Notes: generated from the sequence alone by a model not told the origin. A DNA stretch of 64,000 nt from Fasciolopsis buskii (GCA_008360955.1 LUCM01005922.1:23412-87411); one strand, 5' to 3'; positions 26,501-41,500 are shown, counted from the stretch's first letter. Translations and numbers: made by a program.

Positions 26501-29500
26501 TTTATTGTGATGGATATAACGTTAGCAACACAACGTTGATGACAGGTATAATTCGTCAGTGTTTCGACCATCATGAGTAGTCATTATCAAGGTAAGTTTT
26601 ACAAGCAAATAACTGAGGGAACATTCACATGTCAACGGGTGTTATGTTTTCATGAAATGATTCACCATGTGATATCATCGCTCAGCTCACCATAAAGAAA
26701 CCATGGAAGCACTGTACAGCTGTTTCATCCTTGTTAGGAATCATGAGCAGTGCATATGCNNNNNNNNNNNNNNNNNNNNNNNNNNNNNNNNNNNNNNNNN
26801 NNNNNNNNNNNNNNNNNNNNNNNNNNNNNNNNNNNNNNNNNNNNNNNNNNNNNNNNNNNNNNNNNNNNNNNNNNNNNNNNNNNNNNNNNNNNNNNNNNNN
26901 NNNNNNNNNNNNNNNNNNNNNNNNNNNNNNNNNNNNNNNNNNNNNNNNNNNNNNNTTTGTGAATGTGTTTGTGCTTGTGTGTATTTTTCACTGTGTGACG
27001 GATGAGGTTACTTGCCCTTCACGTCATGCGCCGCCGCGATGGTGAGGTCAACTAGTACGGCGACATTTGGAATGTTTGTTTCTAATTATGTTAGAGCTGT
27101 CCATATTTCCGAGTGACACATGGATTGGGAGCTCATTGCCAGATCTTCAGTCTTATTACGTTCAGTACGGATTCGGAATCCAAGCCGGAGTGTTTCTATA
27201 ATCTGTATTGTGTTCCTCTGCTACAGCATGCAGAGCGATGGCTGAATTCCGCTCAATTTTTGATAAGGCTGCTTTGTCCGAAGATCTGCACTTATCTTTT
27301 CTTGTGTTCTGTTATTCCCGTCCTCAGTTGTCTGCTGGTTTGTTCAGTGTATTCTGCTAAGCATTCCTTACAAATGATTTTGTAGATGCAGTTGTTCTTG
27401 GTCTTGCACACTGATCTGATATTTAGCCTTTGATAAATAATTGTCTTTTTATCGTATTGTCCATCGGCAAGGAAGCGTGAATGTAAAAGTAACTGAGTAC
27501 CTTTCTAATTGCATCCAAAGTGCCTGATCTGTAGGGAATTCCAACTGCGGCCGCCTTCTTTTTTTTTCGTCTTGGTTGCTGGTGTACAAGTTTTCAGTTG
27601 CTTTATTAACACTCGTGACGGATAATGATTGTCTTGCGGAATGTCCTTTCGACGTGTTAGTTCTTCTGTACCTTCGGCATCATCACTGCATAGCTTTTTA
27701 ACTCTGCTGGCTAGGGAGAAAATAAGTGCCCGGTTCCCGCATTGTGAATGAGCTTAACTGAACTCCAAATACTTATCCGAATGTGTGAAATTTCTGTGAA
27801 TGGCAATATTGAATTTTCGGGAGTCATTGACTTTCAGACGACCATCTAGGAAGCTGACGACTTTACTGGTGTCTTCTGACCCCACTGTGAACTTAATGAA
27901 TCTGCATTGTTTATTGGGAGTTTGAGGAAAGCTATCTTTTTGTGCTGACTTGATGATTGCAATTGTATCGTCGACATAACATAGGTACAAACGTGGGGGG
28001 GGGGGCAAGGGGATTAATAAAAGTCATTAGAGCTTTTGATTCAACCGAGTGCAGGAAAACGTTTGCTACATTGGCAAATACGGGTGATCACATGTCCGTA
28101 CAACTTATGTTTGAAAGTGAATTACGTCGACGTGAGGCAAAGCTCTCCACCTCTGATAATTTCTGATGAGGCTAGTATAGTCCGTTCTTCTAAGGAAGTG
28201 TCCGATATTAACAATGAATATAAATAGTTTAGACTATCTTTAATGGGTGCACTCATGTATAAAGAGACTACATCAAATCTCACAGCAACTTCATCGCATA
28301 ACAAAAAGATCAAGTAACCTCTCCCCGTCACAGTTAAAAGTACACATAAGCACAAACACATTCACAAGAGTAGATAACATAACACCCGTTGACATGTGAA
28401 TGTTCCCTCAGTAAAACTTACCTTGATAATGACTATTCACGATGGTCGAAACTTTGGCAAATTACACGTGTCAACAACGCTGTGTTACTAACGTTATATC
28501 AACAACAACACAAATCCTATTAGACATTAGGAAGTGATCGGTTGATTGGAGCAGAGAATCAAGAGGTTTAATTTGTCGTGACAATTTCTTGGGCATCAGT
28601 GGACAATTAAATATGGTAGCCATCGGTAGCCAGAGCTTAGCTGTGAAACCTCTAGGTCTGCTGACCAGAAGGCTACGTTTTTAGCTTCATTCACAAAATG
28701 TCACTCCCAACTAAGGCACAAGAAAACAAATTAATTACCACTGAAGTTAAATGCATCAAGATTTAACAACTAATATTGACCATCGGTTCTCCTGTATCTT
28801 CTCCCTTGCAATGATAGGTTTGTGCGAGCTTTTCTGTGATAATGAATTAATCTGATTCTCTTCAATTGAAGTTTTTCTTACCTGTCTCACATTTTCCACA
28901 AAGTATGTCATTACCCAGAACAGCAAGATCATGTTCTCTTTCAAATCGTAAGAGTTTTGCCGTGGAACGGAAAACAGAAGCGTGTACGTGAAGAAGCAGA
29001 GGAAAACCAAATGGGACAGCTAGATCGGATACGGGGAATTGTGAAACAATTTGGAGGAGGGGAGGGCGGGAAAGATAAACAGAACGGACAATCAATAATC
29101 ATCGTGAACGCTACACCGAGGTGTTGATAAATGTGTCGAAAAGACAAATTTTATTTCAGTCACACATGGGTGACCAAAAGCAAAGTCTGTGCAAGGTCTC
29201 AAAAGTGTATCCAGAAATAATCCGAACTATGGTATGCACCGACCTAATTGATAATATTTACAGATGTTTGTTTTTACTACGCAACAGAAACAAAATTATC
29301 GCGGAAAGGTCACTGCACTGACGTAATTAGAGTGTACCATGACCTGAAAATGGAGGCAGTCTAGAACCTAATAAGGACTCAGAGGATCAGTCACGGTAGC
29401 TATCCGTGGTCGATGAATTTTCGTCCCCCACCAATAATTGACCAGCTGGTACGGAATTCGAAACTTTGAGATAACAGTCACCTAATTCACGTAAACATCA

Positions 29501-32500
29501 CAATCCGTAACTCAGTCGAATGAAATGGGATAGAAATGTCATGAAAACGAGACAGTTTTTACCACTTCTGATTAAAAAAATCGTTTGGAAAATGTGAACG
29601 TCAGCGTAAAAAAAAACTGATTCAACCAGCGGCAGAACTGAGATTAAAGGAGTATATAACAACATTCACGAAGATTAAAAACTTTAGCTGCTCCATCATA
29701 AAAACACTCCTTGAGCCAACAGACCGATTTTCATTGCACTCCATTCTTAATATTTCTAAATCACTTATGTTTCCACCCTTAACTTTGGGATCAAGCTATC
29801 CTCTTGATCACGTGTTCCTGTTATCCACCGTCTTGATAATGTTGCCTAAAAGAAATTATTACTTGCTTCGCTGGTATTCTGAAGGACAAATATCGGAGTA
29901 ATGCAATCGTTGTTAACTTAAAAGCAGACGTGCTTTTTTATTTCCTTTACTGTGGTAAGCTTGAATTAAACCCAATTGTCATCTCAAGCCAGTTAAGCTA
30001 ATGGGGATCGACGCAGGTGGGAATGCTTGTGCTACAGTTTTATGAAAGTTGTTTACCACAACACATGCTCAGCATCAAACAAAATACCCTCGTTAGACAG
30101 CCGTCCATATCGCATACTTTAAAACAGGCGTACCTCAGTGCAAATGTACTTACAGTGGCGTAGGCGAAACGCACTGTAGGTGCGTTGTAATACGCGTAAA
30201 TCTTCCTCCAATAGTCCTTGCAATTTTGTGACGATTTCTCCCTGAAATTAGATAAAAAACTGTCATGGTGATCCTCTTGGGCAATCAGCTAATTTCCTTA
30301 TGGTCTCAGCAAAATGAAAGTGGACCATCAGATCAAGTGTACATTTATTCTAGTGGTTTTTCGCAAACTTCTTGGAAGCGTGGCCCCATGTGCCGCCTGA
30401 GTACATGCAGATCAGCGAGTGAATTTGGGATTGAATTTGGTTAATCTCATTTTTTCCCTGACTGGATGCATAGAGCATTGAGCGGTTCTCAGCATAATAT
30501 GAGACTGGGCTCATACTTCACTGATCTCAGATTGTTGAAACTCACTAATGAAAGATAGATAGAATTACCGACCCTCTAATTTTATTAAAGTTTTGACGTT
30601 AACTAAGGTTTAGTCCGCTAATTTGTGATATTATGTTAACTTGCAAACTATGATTATTTGCCGCTCTTTCATAATATTCACTCCAGTCGGGTCGTTAACC
30701 TCCATCACTAAACATCTGGGAAGCAAAGCTTTGTTCCAGCTTGGAATAAATAGATGCATACAGACGATTAGTTTCCATGAAGACGAAAGCGCTTTGTTGT
30801 TCCAATCAATATTTCAATAATAATAGCTGTACTGGATCGGTTTCAGGATGTGTAACCGTTACTGCCTGGCGAATGTTTCCGGCACTACATAGTAGTTAGG
30901 AATGCGCATAAGTGGCAAGAAATTTCAGCAATCGCAAGGGGTACTCGTCGAATTTCCGACGTCCGACTTTATCATTGTCGCCTCAGGAAACCATCGATGT
31001 TATTTTCTGATGTATGCTTCATCCCTGCACACTCCTGATGACTTGAATTGGATTGTGGCGCCAGAGCCAGCTACTAAGTGTGGAAATCTAAGAGCTAGTG
31101 GCAAACAGAATACAATTTAGTTGAAAAGGGAGCCAACTTGGCGATCGCTGATCCTCCTTCCGACGGTTAAGAATGACCAGTCGACGAAAACCTTTGCAAA
31201 TTATCATTGAATGTTCATGTGCACTCACGAAGATTTAAATGGATACCGAAAGCAATGTGCTTAAGATTATGCGAATTGTAATTTGTTCTCCTAATTGCTA
31301 TCTTCCAGTAGCCTGCACCATAAGGTCTATTTTAGTCTCAACTAATGATCGTTAGAACAAACTTCATCTAAGACCCATAATTCGGTTGTTAGACGCAGCA
31401 TGTTAAAGCGGCAGAAGTCGTTCACCTACAGACCCACACTTACGTCTTTGCTTGCTAGTCTAAGGGAACATAATTTATTTGCTTTACTGACCCTTAGTTA
31501 ACAATCACGATGACACGGACGCTTCATCCACTTGTTGATCTAAGAGCTTTACTGGTCGTCATTTCCACTAAGAATTTCAATTAATTAACGTTATTTTGCT
31601 CCCGTTCCTACCTGAGCATAGTTGATCCAGTCGTTCCCCGTTAAATGACCCTCCGTTATTGCATTGCTTGTTCCAGACAAGGTTTTACCCAACCATATGG
31701 CTTTAGCCATGTGTCGTGCATAGTCTCACGTCCAATGCGACCGGTCAATGTTCCCCCATGCTTCCAAAACGAACTCAATCTTATTGGTACATTCCGCTAA
31801 TCACACTCATTCCGCAAGCGATTGTCTGTTGCAGCCCATTGGTTGGGTACTTTGAAAACCTACTGACACCAAGTACATAGCGTTTGATTAGAAAGATGAA
31901 GTTGAGTCTGCCTGATCTAGTTCCATCCACGGAGTGCACAATGACGACGGTCGTATGAACTTACAAATGGAAAATTGGTTTCCCATCAACTGTAGCCACC
32001 TAAAATATTTTCGAAATATGCAGGTAATTGAACTGATGCTCCTTAGTAACGAACACGAATCAGTAAACCAGTGGATGGAATAACTAAAAACTGATAAATT
32101 GTTTTATGGAGTTATCAATTACTTAGTTAATTAACATTACCGGATCAATTTCCAACTCCTATAATGAAGCTGCTTGTTAATAAGATTATTTTTTCATGTA
32201 GACCAGAAGAAACTACCTGTGACCCTGTTACATAGTGGACATCGATGCTGCCGGTGACAATAATTTTACAAAATTTTACCGAAAGCAATATGCATTCTGA
32301 AAAGCTTGCAAGTTTAGGAAATAACGAATGCTACCTTTAAGCTGAATCACAGACTTTCAGGGAGAAATCGAATAGTAAGTAGTTGTTACAACCCCGTTCT
32401 CTCCAGTTAGGACGAATTCACCTTCCATTAAAACGAACAAAGTGCTTGCATAGATGCATAAAATAATAGCCTTTGTGACTATAACGATGTTCAAGGTCAA

Positions 32501-35500
32501 ATATCTCTCGTCATTTCCTTCTCTCCATTTATCTAACATTCTATCTGACCAGCTATTCCTGTTGATGACATTTTTCGATACTGTGGTTTAATTTGCAACC
32601 AATTCATGCTAGCCTCGTTCAGACGGCTCAGCTTTCTTGTTGATCAAATTTTGCAAAGATTTGTGTGATCGTTCATTCGCCCTGTTACAATCCTGCCTCG
32701 CTGAGTCATTTTGATTAGCTAACGTACACGATCGCTCTTGATATTGGGCTGTCGCGCCGACAAACTTATTTCCTCAGCCTGATGAACTGAGTTGAACCAT
32801 TCTTTCCATTCTAACTACTGTATTGGCATTTTAATGAAGTTTTCTATAACCCACTATTTGTCCATAATTTCCCTTCGTTTTTGACATTATTCTGGCTGAT
32901 TGTTGGAAGTGTGGTCCAACTGTTTCATTGTTTTTACTAACCATTAGCGCTCTGGAACACAGTGGATTAAAGTTTTCGATCGTTTGGTTCGGAATTGGTT
33001 ACTCGCAGATCTGAAGCCCGCATGTCATCAGAAAGAAGAAACAACATTTCCCACTTAATCAACTGGATGGTGGAATCAGCTAACAGAATTCACCGGAAAT
33101 AGTAACATTTCGATTTAGCCCTGACGCTAACTCATGCTTTGTACGCCATCAGTTCTCACGTCATCCTGCTTCTCCTAATAGAAGTAGAATTTAACTTTTT
33201 ACTTCAGTGTGCATCGATCGTTCGACTTGATCAATACCGCTGCTGCACGACTAGCTGACATTTTACCGGTGATGGGAGAATGTTTAAAACGACATAAGTA
33301 GACCTATAGTAAGCACAGTAGTTCATTTCAGTCCATAACATGAACTTTCAAGGATGCGTACCAGGCGCCAAACATGAGTAAACAACGGACTATTGTGGTT
33401 GCAACTCGAAAGACTTATTGATTGCCTTTTAACTATTGCGCAACTTATTAATCACTTCCGTTTGACTGACTGATTCCCGGAGTTCACTATCAAAGCACAA
33501 AATTCAGGTCATTCGGACAAACTAACACTGGGGAGGTCCAGGGATCACTTGCAATCTTTATTGGGTTTCACCACTGTTGCATATCCATCATCGCACTCAC
33601 GGTTTCAACTCGGGCCGTCCACACATGATATCTGTGTTATCAGCTCCTCCTGAATGATCCGAATTGCCGGATAGAGTCTGTTTAGGTGTCGTTCTCAATG
33701 ACAGCCACTGCTGTTGAAAAGCTTCGAACAGAAACACGGTTATTGGCCGTTAGCTTCAGTCGAATGCACCTACTGTAACCTAGGTCTTCTCAGCAGAACT
33801 GAGGAACCCGAAGCTTGTGCTCTGTGTGATGTCCAGAAGATAGCCTCAAACAAAAATATTCGGTCCCAAGCAGTAAGCGCATGTAATTGGAAGACAAACT
33901 TGAACTTATTGATCAGTAGGCCGATAGAGGCTGTTGTTAAGGGCGCATACAAACGCTATTACACGTCGCACAGGCCTAGTCAATAGGGTTTTATTTCTAG
34001 CATGATTAGTGAATGCCTATCAAACATATTTACTTAACAGCATGGGACTAGCTACTCTATTTTCTTACTTACGTTTCTGAACGGTCGTTTGCTTGTTCAC
34101 TTAGATGGAAATAGCCGGGCTGTCTTCTTAGATATAATGCTACTTTGAGGAACACCATTAACGTCACCTGTTCACTCTTCTAGAGAATAACCAGGAAACG
34201 CCGAGGCTTCTCTGTCGAAGATGAGTAATTTACTAATTATCACCTCTTCCGGCTATCCAATGATGGTATATTCCGTCAGTGACGTAATTCTCTGCCGGTC
34301 GATGGACACGACAATTATGCATTCTACACAAGACTGATTCCACTTCGGACCGCAGTTTCAGGCACAAACTCAACTTACCCGGTTAATCTTATAATCAGGA
34401 TGCCTTAAACTCCAGCTTCTTTCTCACTAGAATACATTATTGGAGTATATCCATCATCGAACCCAGGGTTTGACCCCAGGCCTTCCAGGCGGAGTAGAAG
34501 CGTATCACTACATCGGCACCAGCTCCAGTTCAGACCAACCATAATCACCGAGTTTTTTGGTCAGGTGCAATCCTTCATTCGCACGGAGGAATACCACCCG
34601 CGCTTTCTTAATCAGGGTGGATTAGGAACGATATGCCACCCACCTTAGCACACGATATATGGCGGTCAGGATATAGATCGGCACGCGCATCTGAGTCATC
34701 TGTCAAGTGGCGCCTTATCGAACCCGGTATGTCCCCATCGGACCACACAAGATTAGCAAGGCTGTAGGGCTTAAGCATTTGATCCCCATGCTCCATGCGC
34801 AAAACCGTGATACAATCAGTGCAACTGCCAGGCATTACATCAACACAAGTACACATACACACATCCAAAGCGCAGTAATGCTGAGACCATCATGAAACAG
34901 AAGCCCAGGTGGAACAGTATCGTGAGCGGTTTAACTTCATACCATATATGCTCGCATGCGTATATACACACATGAAAACATACGTACCAGGTTTCATATA
35001 TTGAAGCACCCAGGAAACGTCGTGACATCCTTAGTTACTGGAGTCAGCCGGAAAATAGCAACAGGTGTTCGAAAACAGCCTGAATAAAGATGACTTAATC
35101 TGTAAACTGCTTGTTGATTGCTACCCGTTTTGCACCATTGCTAACGCGTCCACGACACTCGAATTAGGACGAACAGTCGTGAGTCGTACTCCTCGGCCAC
35201 CTAGCTTGCCGGACAGTCACTCACCAGACCAATGAGGTAACCAAAATACATAGTCGTCGTAATATCTGTAGAAGACATGTACCAAACAGAGTAAATTACT
35301 ATGCGTTGGACGCCTGTGGCCGTACAAATCAGCAACGGATAAATGCTGCATCATGTTGTGGGGTTCAACAAGCCGTTAAGAACTTGTTCGGTTGGCTTAA
35401 TGGCCAAGAGATTTGACCGACAATCGTTCGTCCCTGGTTAGCGTTCCAATCAGTGCGCGGTGGATACGTATTGATGATCTTTTCTAACAATGATAAAAAT

Positions 35501-38500
35501 AGCTACACAGGGCCTCGACAGTTTCCCACGGGTGAATTGGGCGTGGGTAATGCACAGTGAGTAATTTTGTGCAAATAATTAATCTACTACCATCATCGAT
35601 ACCGATTTTGGTTTCATAACACTTTCGCTTGAAGCGACAAACCGGCAGTAATGAGAAAATTGTCATGGTTGACAGACTCTTACTTCACAATTTCTCGATC
35701 CTCCTGGTCTCCTCGGATCTTGGTCTGAATAAGAATCGAGCGAAATGGGGAAGGGAGGATGATTTTGATAGTTACAAAAAGAAAATTTAAAAAATCCCAA
35801 AGCCCAACTTTGCGTTCGGCAAATGCAAAGACCAAACTGACTGAAAGTGTAATTTGCAAAGTAGACTAGCCAGTTACATGTGTGGGTAATGGAAAATCTA
35901 ATTGCAGTCTACGTGACAAAAAGACCCTGCTGGTCGTTTTAAAATTATTGTAAAGAAAAATGCATATTGATTTTCTAGACTGGTTAATGTGAATTTATTG
36001 CCGCGATTAAAAGAGGTGTTCGACCCCTTCGTATTCATATAGTTGGTGGTCAAGTGGTGAGTTCCGTGGAGTTTCAATCTACACTACGCTGATCCCACCG
36101 TTTACTCCCCTCTTTTAATTAACTAGATCCTTTCGTTTCGGTGAATTTTATTCGGACAACTAATTGCACCAGGTAAAATCAAATCCTAAAACCGGCTGGC
36201 TACTGTTCTTAGTTTCTGTGACCAAACACTCGCGGGTAACTGGCTGATATGGTCCCGGATCATTTGTTCCTCATTGATGACCATCTTTGCCTTGGTTTCA
36301 TGTTTTGCCCACTCCGAAGGACCGGAATTCTGGCCAGAAAGTGTGCTTTTGCTCAACCCACTGCCCAAATGCAAAGATCGTCACACTTTGCAGGTGCCTT
36401 TTTGTACCATGAAGATACAGTTTGTTCAAATTGTATTGGATCGCTAATTCAAGTAAATTATAAATTGACAGTGTTACAATTTTCCGTTCACTATGCCAGA
36501 GAAAATAAGGTTAGGGTTAACTACAGGCAGCAACTGAACTTTAATAAATTTACCAGGACGAATAAACTTTAGAAGTAGATAAAAAATGTCTAGTAGAAAC
36601 AACTGTGATTGATATCAATTTTTCTTTTACTCATTTAAACCGTACGAATAAGTAACAAAAATTGTTTCCTCATTTACTTACTCCGTGTCGTGGCATCGTG
36701 TTTACTGGGGTATCATCCTCGTCTTTGTCACTATTTCCGGATATGGTTTTTCTCTCTTTGAGATTGAACTTCAACGTGAATGGCACTAATGGAGGCAGAA
36801 CAATGCCAACAAGCATGCTGACGGCAAACTTCGATGGGAAAAGCGAAATTCGGGGTAAGACAACCATGGATGAAATCAGCAAATGCTCGTCACATAATCT
36901 TCAAATATGAATGGTTTTGTGCAAATATCTATGTGCTCATGTTTGATCGACTTACTGTGAATTTAGTTGTCTGTGAATCTATTGCACCGCACCAGACTTG
37001 TTTCAAGTATTGTTCCGAACATCGGTGAGAGATGAAACTCAAGGACCGACCGTCCGCGGCCAACATCAGACATGACATATAACCAAAACTGGCACGTTCA
37101 CGGATCAATGCTTGTGCCGCATTCTTAGGATCCTCAGTGAAGCATTCGGTCAGCAAGCCTCTGGCTTTTTCCTCATATTCACTACAAAAAATGCAGATTA
37201 ACAAAACGAAACTGGCAGTTAAGCCTTTGATGAGGATAAGAGAAAAAAAAGCTATTTCTCGGGGATAACGTAGTTGTTCATTGGATCCGTGGGGGGTAGT
37301 AAATTCGTGGTCTTGATGAGCAAACGGACGCACGCAAAATTCACTATGACGCGAACAAGTGGACAAAAGTAGCTTGCTTGATTACTTAAACGAAATGTAA
37401 TGTGTGATAACGAGGCGACAAAATTTCCCCTAAAGCGATTAGTGATGCTTATTAGCCGTGGATATCCACTACCGTCATGCTCGATGGCCTGCATTTGTCT
37501 ACACTCACTGCTGTTTCCTCGTGCCTGTTTCTTTTTTATCGAAAATGTTTGTCCACAATCAGCTTGTCAGAAGGAAAAAATGAAATTGCTTGTTCGGTTA
37601 GTGAGCAGTAAGAAGACTTCAAAAGAGTGGTTTTTTTGCCGTGCAATATGAAATTCTCCAGTAATACACTGAAAGCAAAATAACGTGAGTTTTTTATTAC
37701 CGGAGAAATTCTTTTGATTGGAAAAATCACTTAGCATGAACTCCTATCCATCTCATCCGCTTATTCAAGTAAGGTTTTCCTAAATCTGTACGTACTATGG
37801 TACCCGAGAGCTCTCGAAAAAGGGAGGAAATCAAACGCGAACGTATCTAAGTATGTGAAACACTGCTTTTTAGATAACAAGAATTTGGTCAATGAATTAG
37901 CAAGATTGTTGCACCGAAACATTCAGTCGAGCCTCCTTATAACGTGATAATCCCTGTTGCAAACTTACCAGTACAGATTTCTACATATTCCACTCACGTG
38001 GACTACGTGGACCACACCAATTTTTGACGAACTCTTTACAAAGATCGACCAAACACCAGATAAACAATCATAGAATTGTGAACATTTTTAGTGATTCCTA
38101 ATCCTGGTTAAAAAAAGTCGCATTTAATGTAATCATAACTATCTCTGATTAAGGTGGATAGGGGTGAGGTAGTGTGGACTAGAGTGGAGTGGATAAAAAG
38201 AGGATTTGTACCGCGCAGACATAGTCCAAGTTTTAATTCGATCCAAATCTGGGGATTTGGGTAATTGACTCGATGGACAGTTTACCTGGTTAGTTTTGAT
38301 TTTAACCCCTGAAAGATGACGTATAGGGAATTGATTCTCTTGGTAAAGAGAATGCAAGATGTGCGAAGTCTTTATCTTCAATTTGAAGCTATTCAAAGTG
38401 AGGCAGCATCGAGTTAATCCATTGAACAAAACGTGCATAGAACTTCGCAGGTTACCGTGATCACTTCATTTTCCGACCAACGTAGATTATATCAAGGACA

Positions 38501-41500
38501 AGTTCGCACAAATGCCTGATAGTGAAGCTCACGTATGCAGTGCCAAATAACAAGTAGATAGGAACAAAAAGAAGGAAACGGGAGCAATTGTCCATCTAAC
38601 CACAAGCACAAAGATGGCTTGAACGTGAAACGAGCGTGCATCTCGTTTGTATGGGTTATTTTGATAAACCTACTTATCTTCTGAGTCGATTTTTCACTAT
38701 TGTAAAAACTAAAATTGAAGAAGATTTTCGGCAAAATCCTAATCATCTTTCTGATAAGTCATCTGTGGAAGTTCTTTTAGGTGCACTGACCAAGAACAGT
38801 TTCAGCAGACTGCTTGGGAAGAAGCTATGAAAGTCTAGCAGGCTTTGTTCTGCTCTCAAGAAACAAACGAAGGTGGTCTACAAAAAAAGAAACCGGATTC
38901 TATTTCCCATCTTCCTTGAGTGAATTTAAATATCTCTATTGGGGATGTACTTTTAGTAAAACTCAGTTTCGTTATGTAAGCAGACACGAATCATATATAA
39001 GCAGCATTGCAACTTTTGACTATTTCATTGTGCTCACCAATTGCCTTTGGGTAAGCGGTTGTTAAAATTCAATCTGCCGTGATTTAACCGTGAATAACTA
39101 AGAATCAATGAAACTGAATTCGTCAGCCACAGCATGTTTTTTCGTGACAAATAATGCTGTTCCAGTATATGGGTCATCTAACATCCGGTCAGCCATCGAC
39201 TAAACCATTCAGGTACGCCCGAGCGTACATTCCATTTCGCAGTATTCTCATTGATCGACCGTACCGGTTAAGGCCTGGTGTGAACACAGGGATGTTTCGT
39301 CACCTAAGCACAGGGGTGTTAGAAAATGCATTCTACTAAATGGTCTACTTTCCTGGTAAGACGATTCAATAGGATAGAATCCTGAGATATTCAAAAACAT
39401 TTTAACCTGTTTTTGTATACTCACTTTGCAAATTCGATCATTTCATCCCTCGTGACAAGCGATTCGCCATGGTGGGAAAATCGACGTAAAAGCAAAGCGG
39501 CCATCAAAGCCGCACCGAGGGGTTCTTGTAGTTGGGTCCAAAGGAATTGAGCCGTATCTTTACGCTCCGTAAGCAGAGCCCATGTAAACAGATGTGTGGC
39601 TGGACACAACGGTAGAGGTTCATTCTCGTCTGGAAGTTAAAATGAATAGAAGTCAACTTATGACAATTAATTTAGTTAATATAAGAAATTTGCTCACCGA
39701 AACATGCAGCAGATATCAATGATTTTCGTGCATACTTCACAGTCACTTTGCAATGATAATCTATTTATTTTTTCGAAATTGCTCTTCGTTTTGCCATAAT
39801 CACCCTGGGCATTCATACTGACTGCATTGTATAATAGAGTGGGTAAGGCAAGGTAGTTTGCAGTTTCGGGGCTATGACAACATGCGAAAGCCTAGTGGTC
39901 CCGTAACGAATTTGTGAACTCGAATTGTGTGAAATACTGAGTTACCAGAAGCGAAAAGACAATAGGAGAAGAGGGACTAATGAACCTGAGTACGACGGGT
40001 TGCGGGGATGATGCACTTGTTACGCCCATGGCAGAAACAATGTTTGCATAGATTTTCATTGCCTGCACAAGTACGGTTTCAACAGCTCAGTTACGGTAGC
40101 TCCAGATGCCGCGGTTAACAGTCGGCGTAATTCTCCAGTATGAAATCCGAGGGTCAGCAATATCGGTTAACGAGCTATTCACGGATTTCCGCTATCAGTC
40201 AAAGCTCTTAAGTTGTACAACTGATTGTCTGAATCAATCTTTTGCACCTTCTAGTTTTTGCCGTAGTAAGCACACTGCAAGCTTTATATAAATACCAGAA
40301 TTGTTCCTCTACTTTTCATCATTGGGATTCCACCTTCGACATAATTGCTAACCAAGTGCTGACAGATAAGGCCTAGCGTACCCATCAAAGGAATGTTTGT
40401 GAAACGCATTCGAACATCCAACTAAAGCGTTCATTGTAAATTTTATCCATTTTGCCATTTTGATGAAGGAATATGAATCCTTTCCTTATTAATTCACTAT
40501 GTTGTACAACATTTCGGGAGAGGAAAACAATCGAATTCGAGCTGACAAATGAGTAAGCCATCGATGGTGGGAGAAATCAGATACGAGGTATTCACGTTCG
40601 AAAACTTTACTTTTAGCCGTTTGATTGGCGTTGGTCTGATTTTCTAACAACGAAATTACCTACTGGGTAAGGGATTTAAATTTTTGGAAATACCTAGAAA
40701 TATGACCTTGAAAATCCTTTGGACTGACAAATGTTTGAAAATTGAAGTATATAACTATCTTCATTATAAACCGAAGTGGATAGAGAAGCTTTTGATGATT
40801 TGTTTCCGAACAGACTAAAATCATACTAAACTGCAAACAATGATGGGTTTTAGGAAGTCCGTCCTGTCCTCAGTTTGCAGAAAGGGAGTTGGGCAGTGAC
40901 AGTGAATAAAACTCGACCCATGCCCTCCAGATAAAGGACTGCGAACAAGCAACGTTAGTATTCCAGACTAAATGAGTTTTTCGCATTTCATAGATTTATC
41001 TTATAAAGATTCACTTGAGTTTGTTGTTGGTTAACCAGTGCCGTGCTAGTTGTGGCCCACTATATCACAGGATCATAGTCACATCCGCTTTTGGGAGATA
41101 ATACCCTATTGCAGGCCTGCGAATCGAAATCCTCGATCACTGGCTATCCTGAAAACCTGAAGATCGTCAGGCCCTCGGTCTAAAGTGATCAGAATGTGAG
41201 TGACTCAGCTCCCAAAGATACTTGAACACTTTATTCGGTTACATTGTCCTAATGATCGGGTCTTGTGAACTAGGGATCGGAATGGCCTTTTGGGATAAAC
41301 TCTTCATCGGCTTGGGTGTGAATAGTAAAACGTCCACAGAGGAGGAGCAGATTAAGATTTACAATCGATGACGTGAGTCAGCGGCCTAAACGAGCCAACA
41401 CTTTTGGTGAATCTTACATCAAGGTTCCAGTGGCGCTTAATGTGTAATCGGATTTTCACAGTGCAAACATATAACCCCTGATGACATACACCCAAGCACC

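Larger units (their letters stand above)
26480..27005 (+). repeat. Left inverted arm of Penelope-like element, interrupted
   Basis: 26510-26646 (GATATAACGTTAGCAACACA, TTTCGACCATCATGA, TTATCAAGGTAAGTTTTAC, ACATGTCAACGGGTGTTATG) and 26956-27000 (TGTGAATGTGTTTGTGCTT) match the reverse complement of 28318-28520 as one continuous sequence. Between the two parts lies a SINE-like piece and the gap, so the arm was split by an insertion. Confidence 0.8.
25213..28881. other. TRPM intron between exons 21 and 22
   Basis: Unique sequence to about 26480, then a Penelope-like element with inverted arms (26480-28520) that includes a SINE-like insertion and an assembly gap. 28521-28881 shows nothing recognisable. 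Confidence 0.7.
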
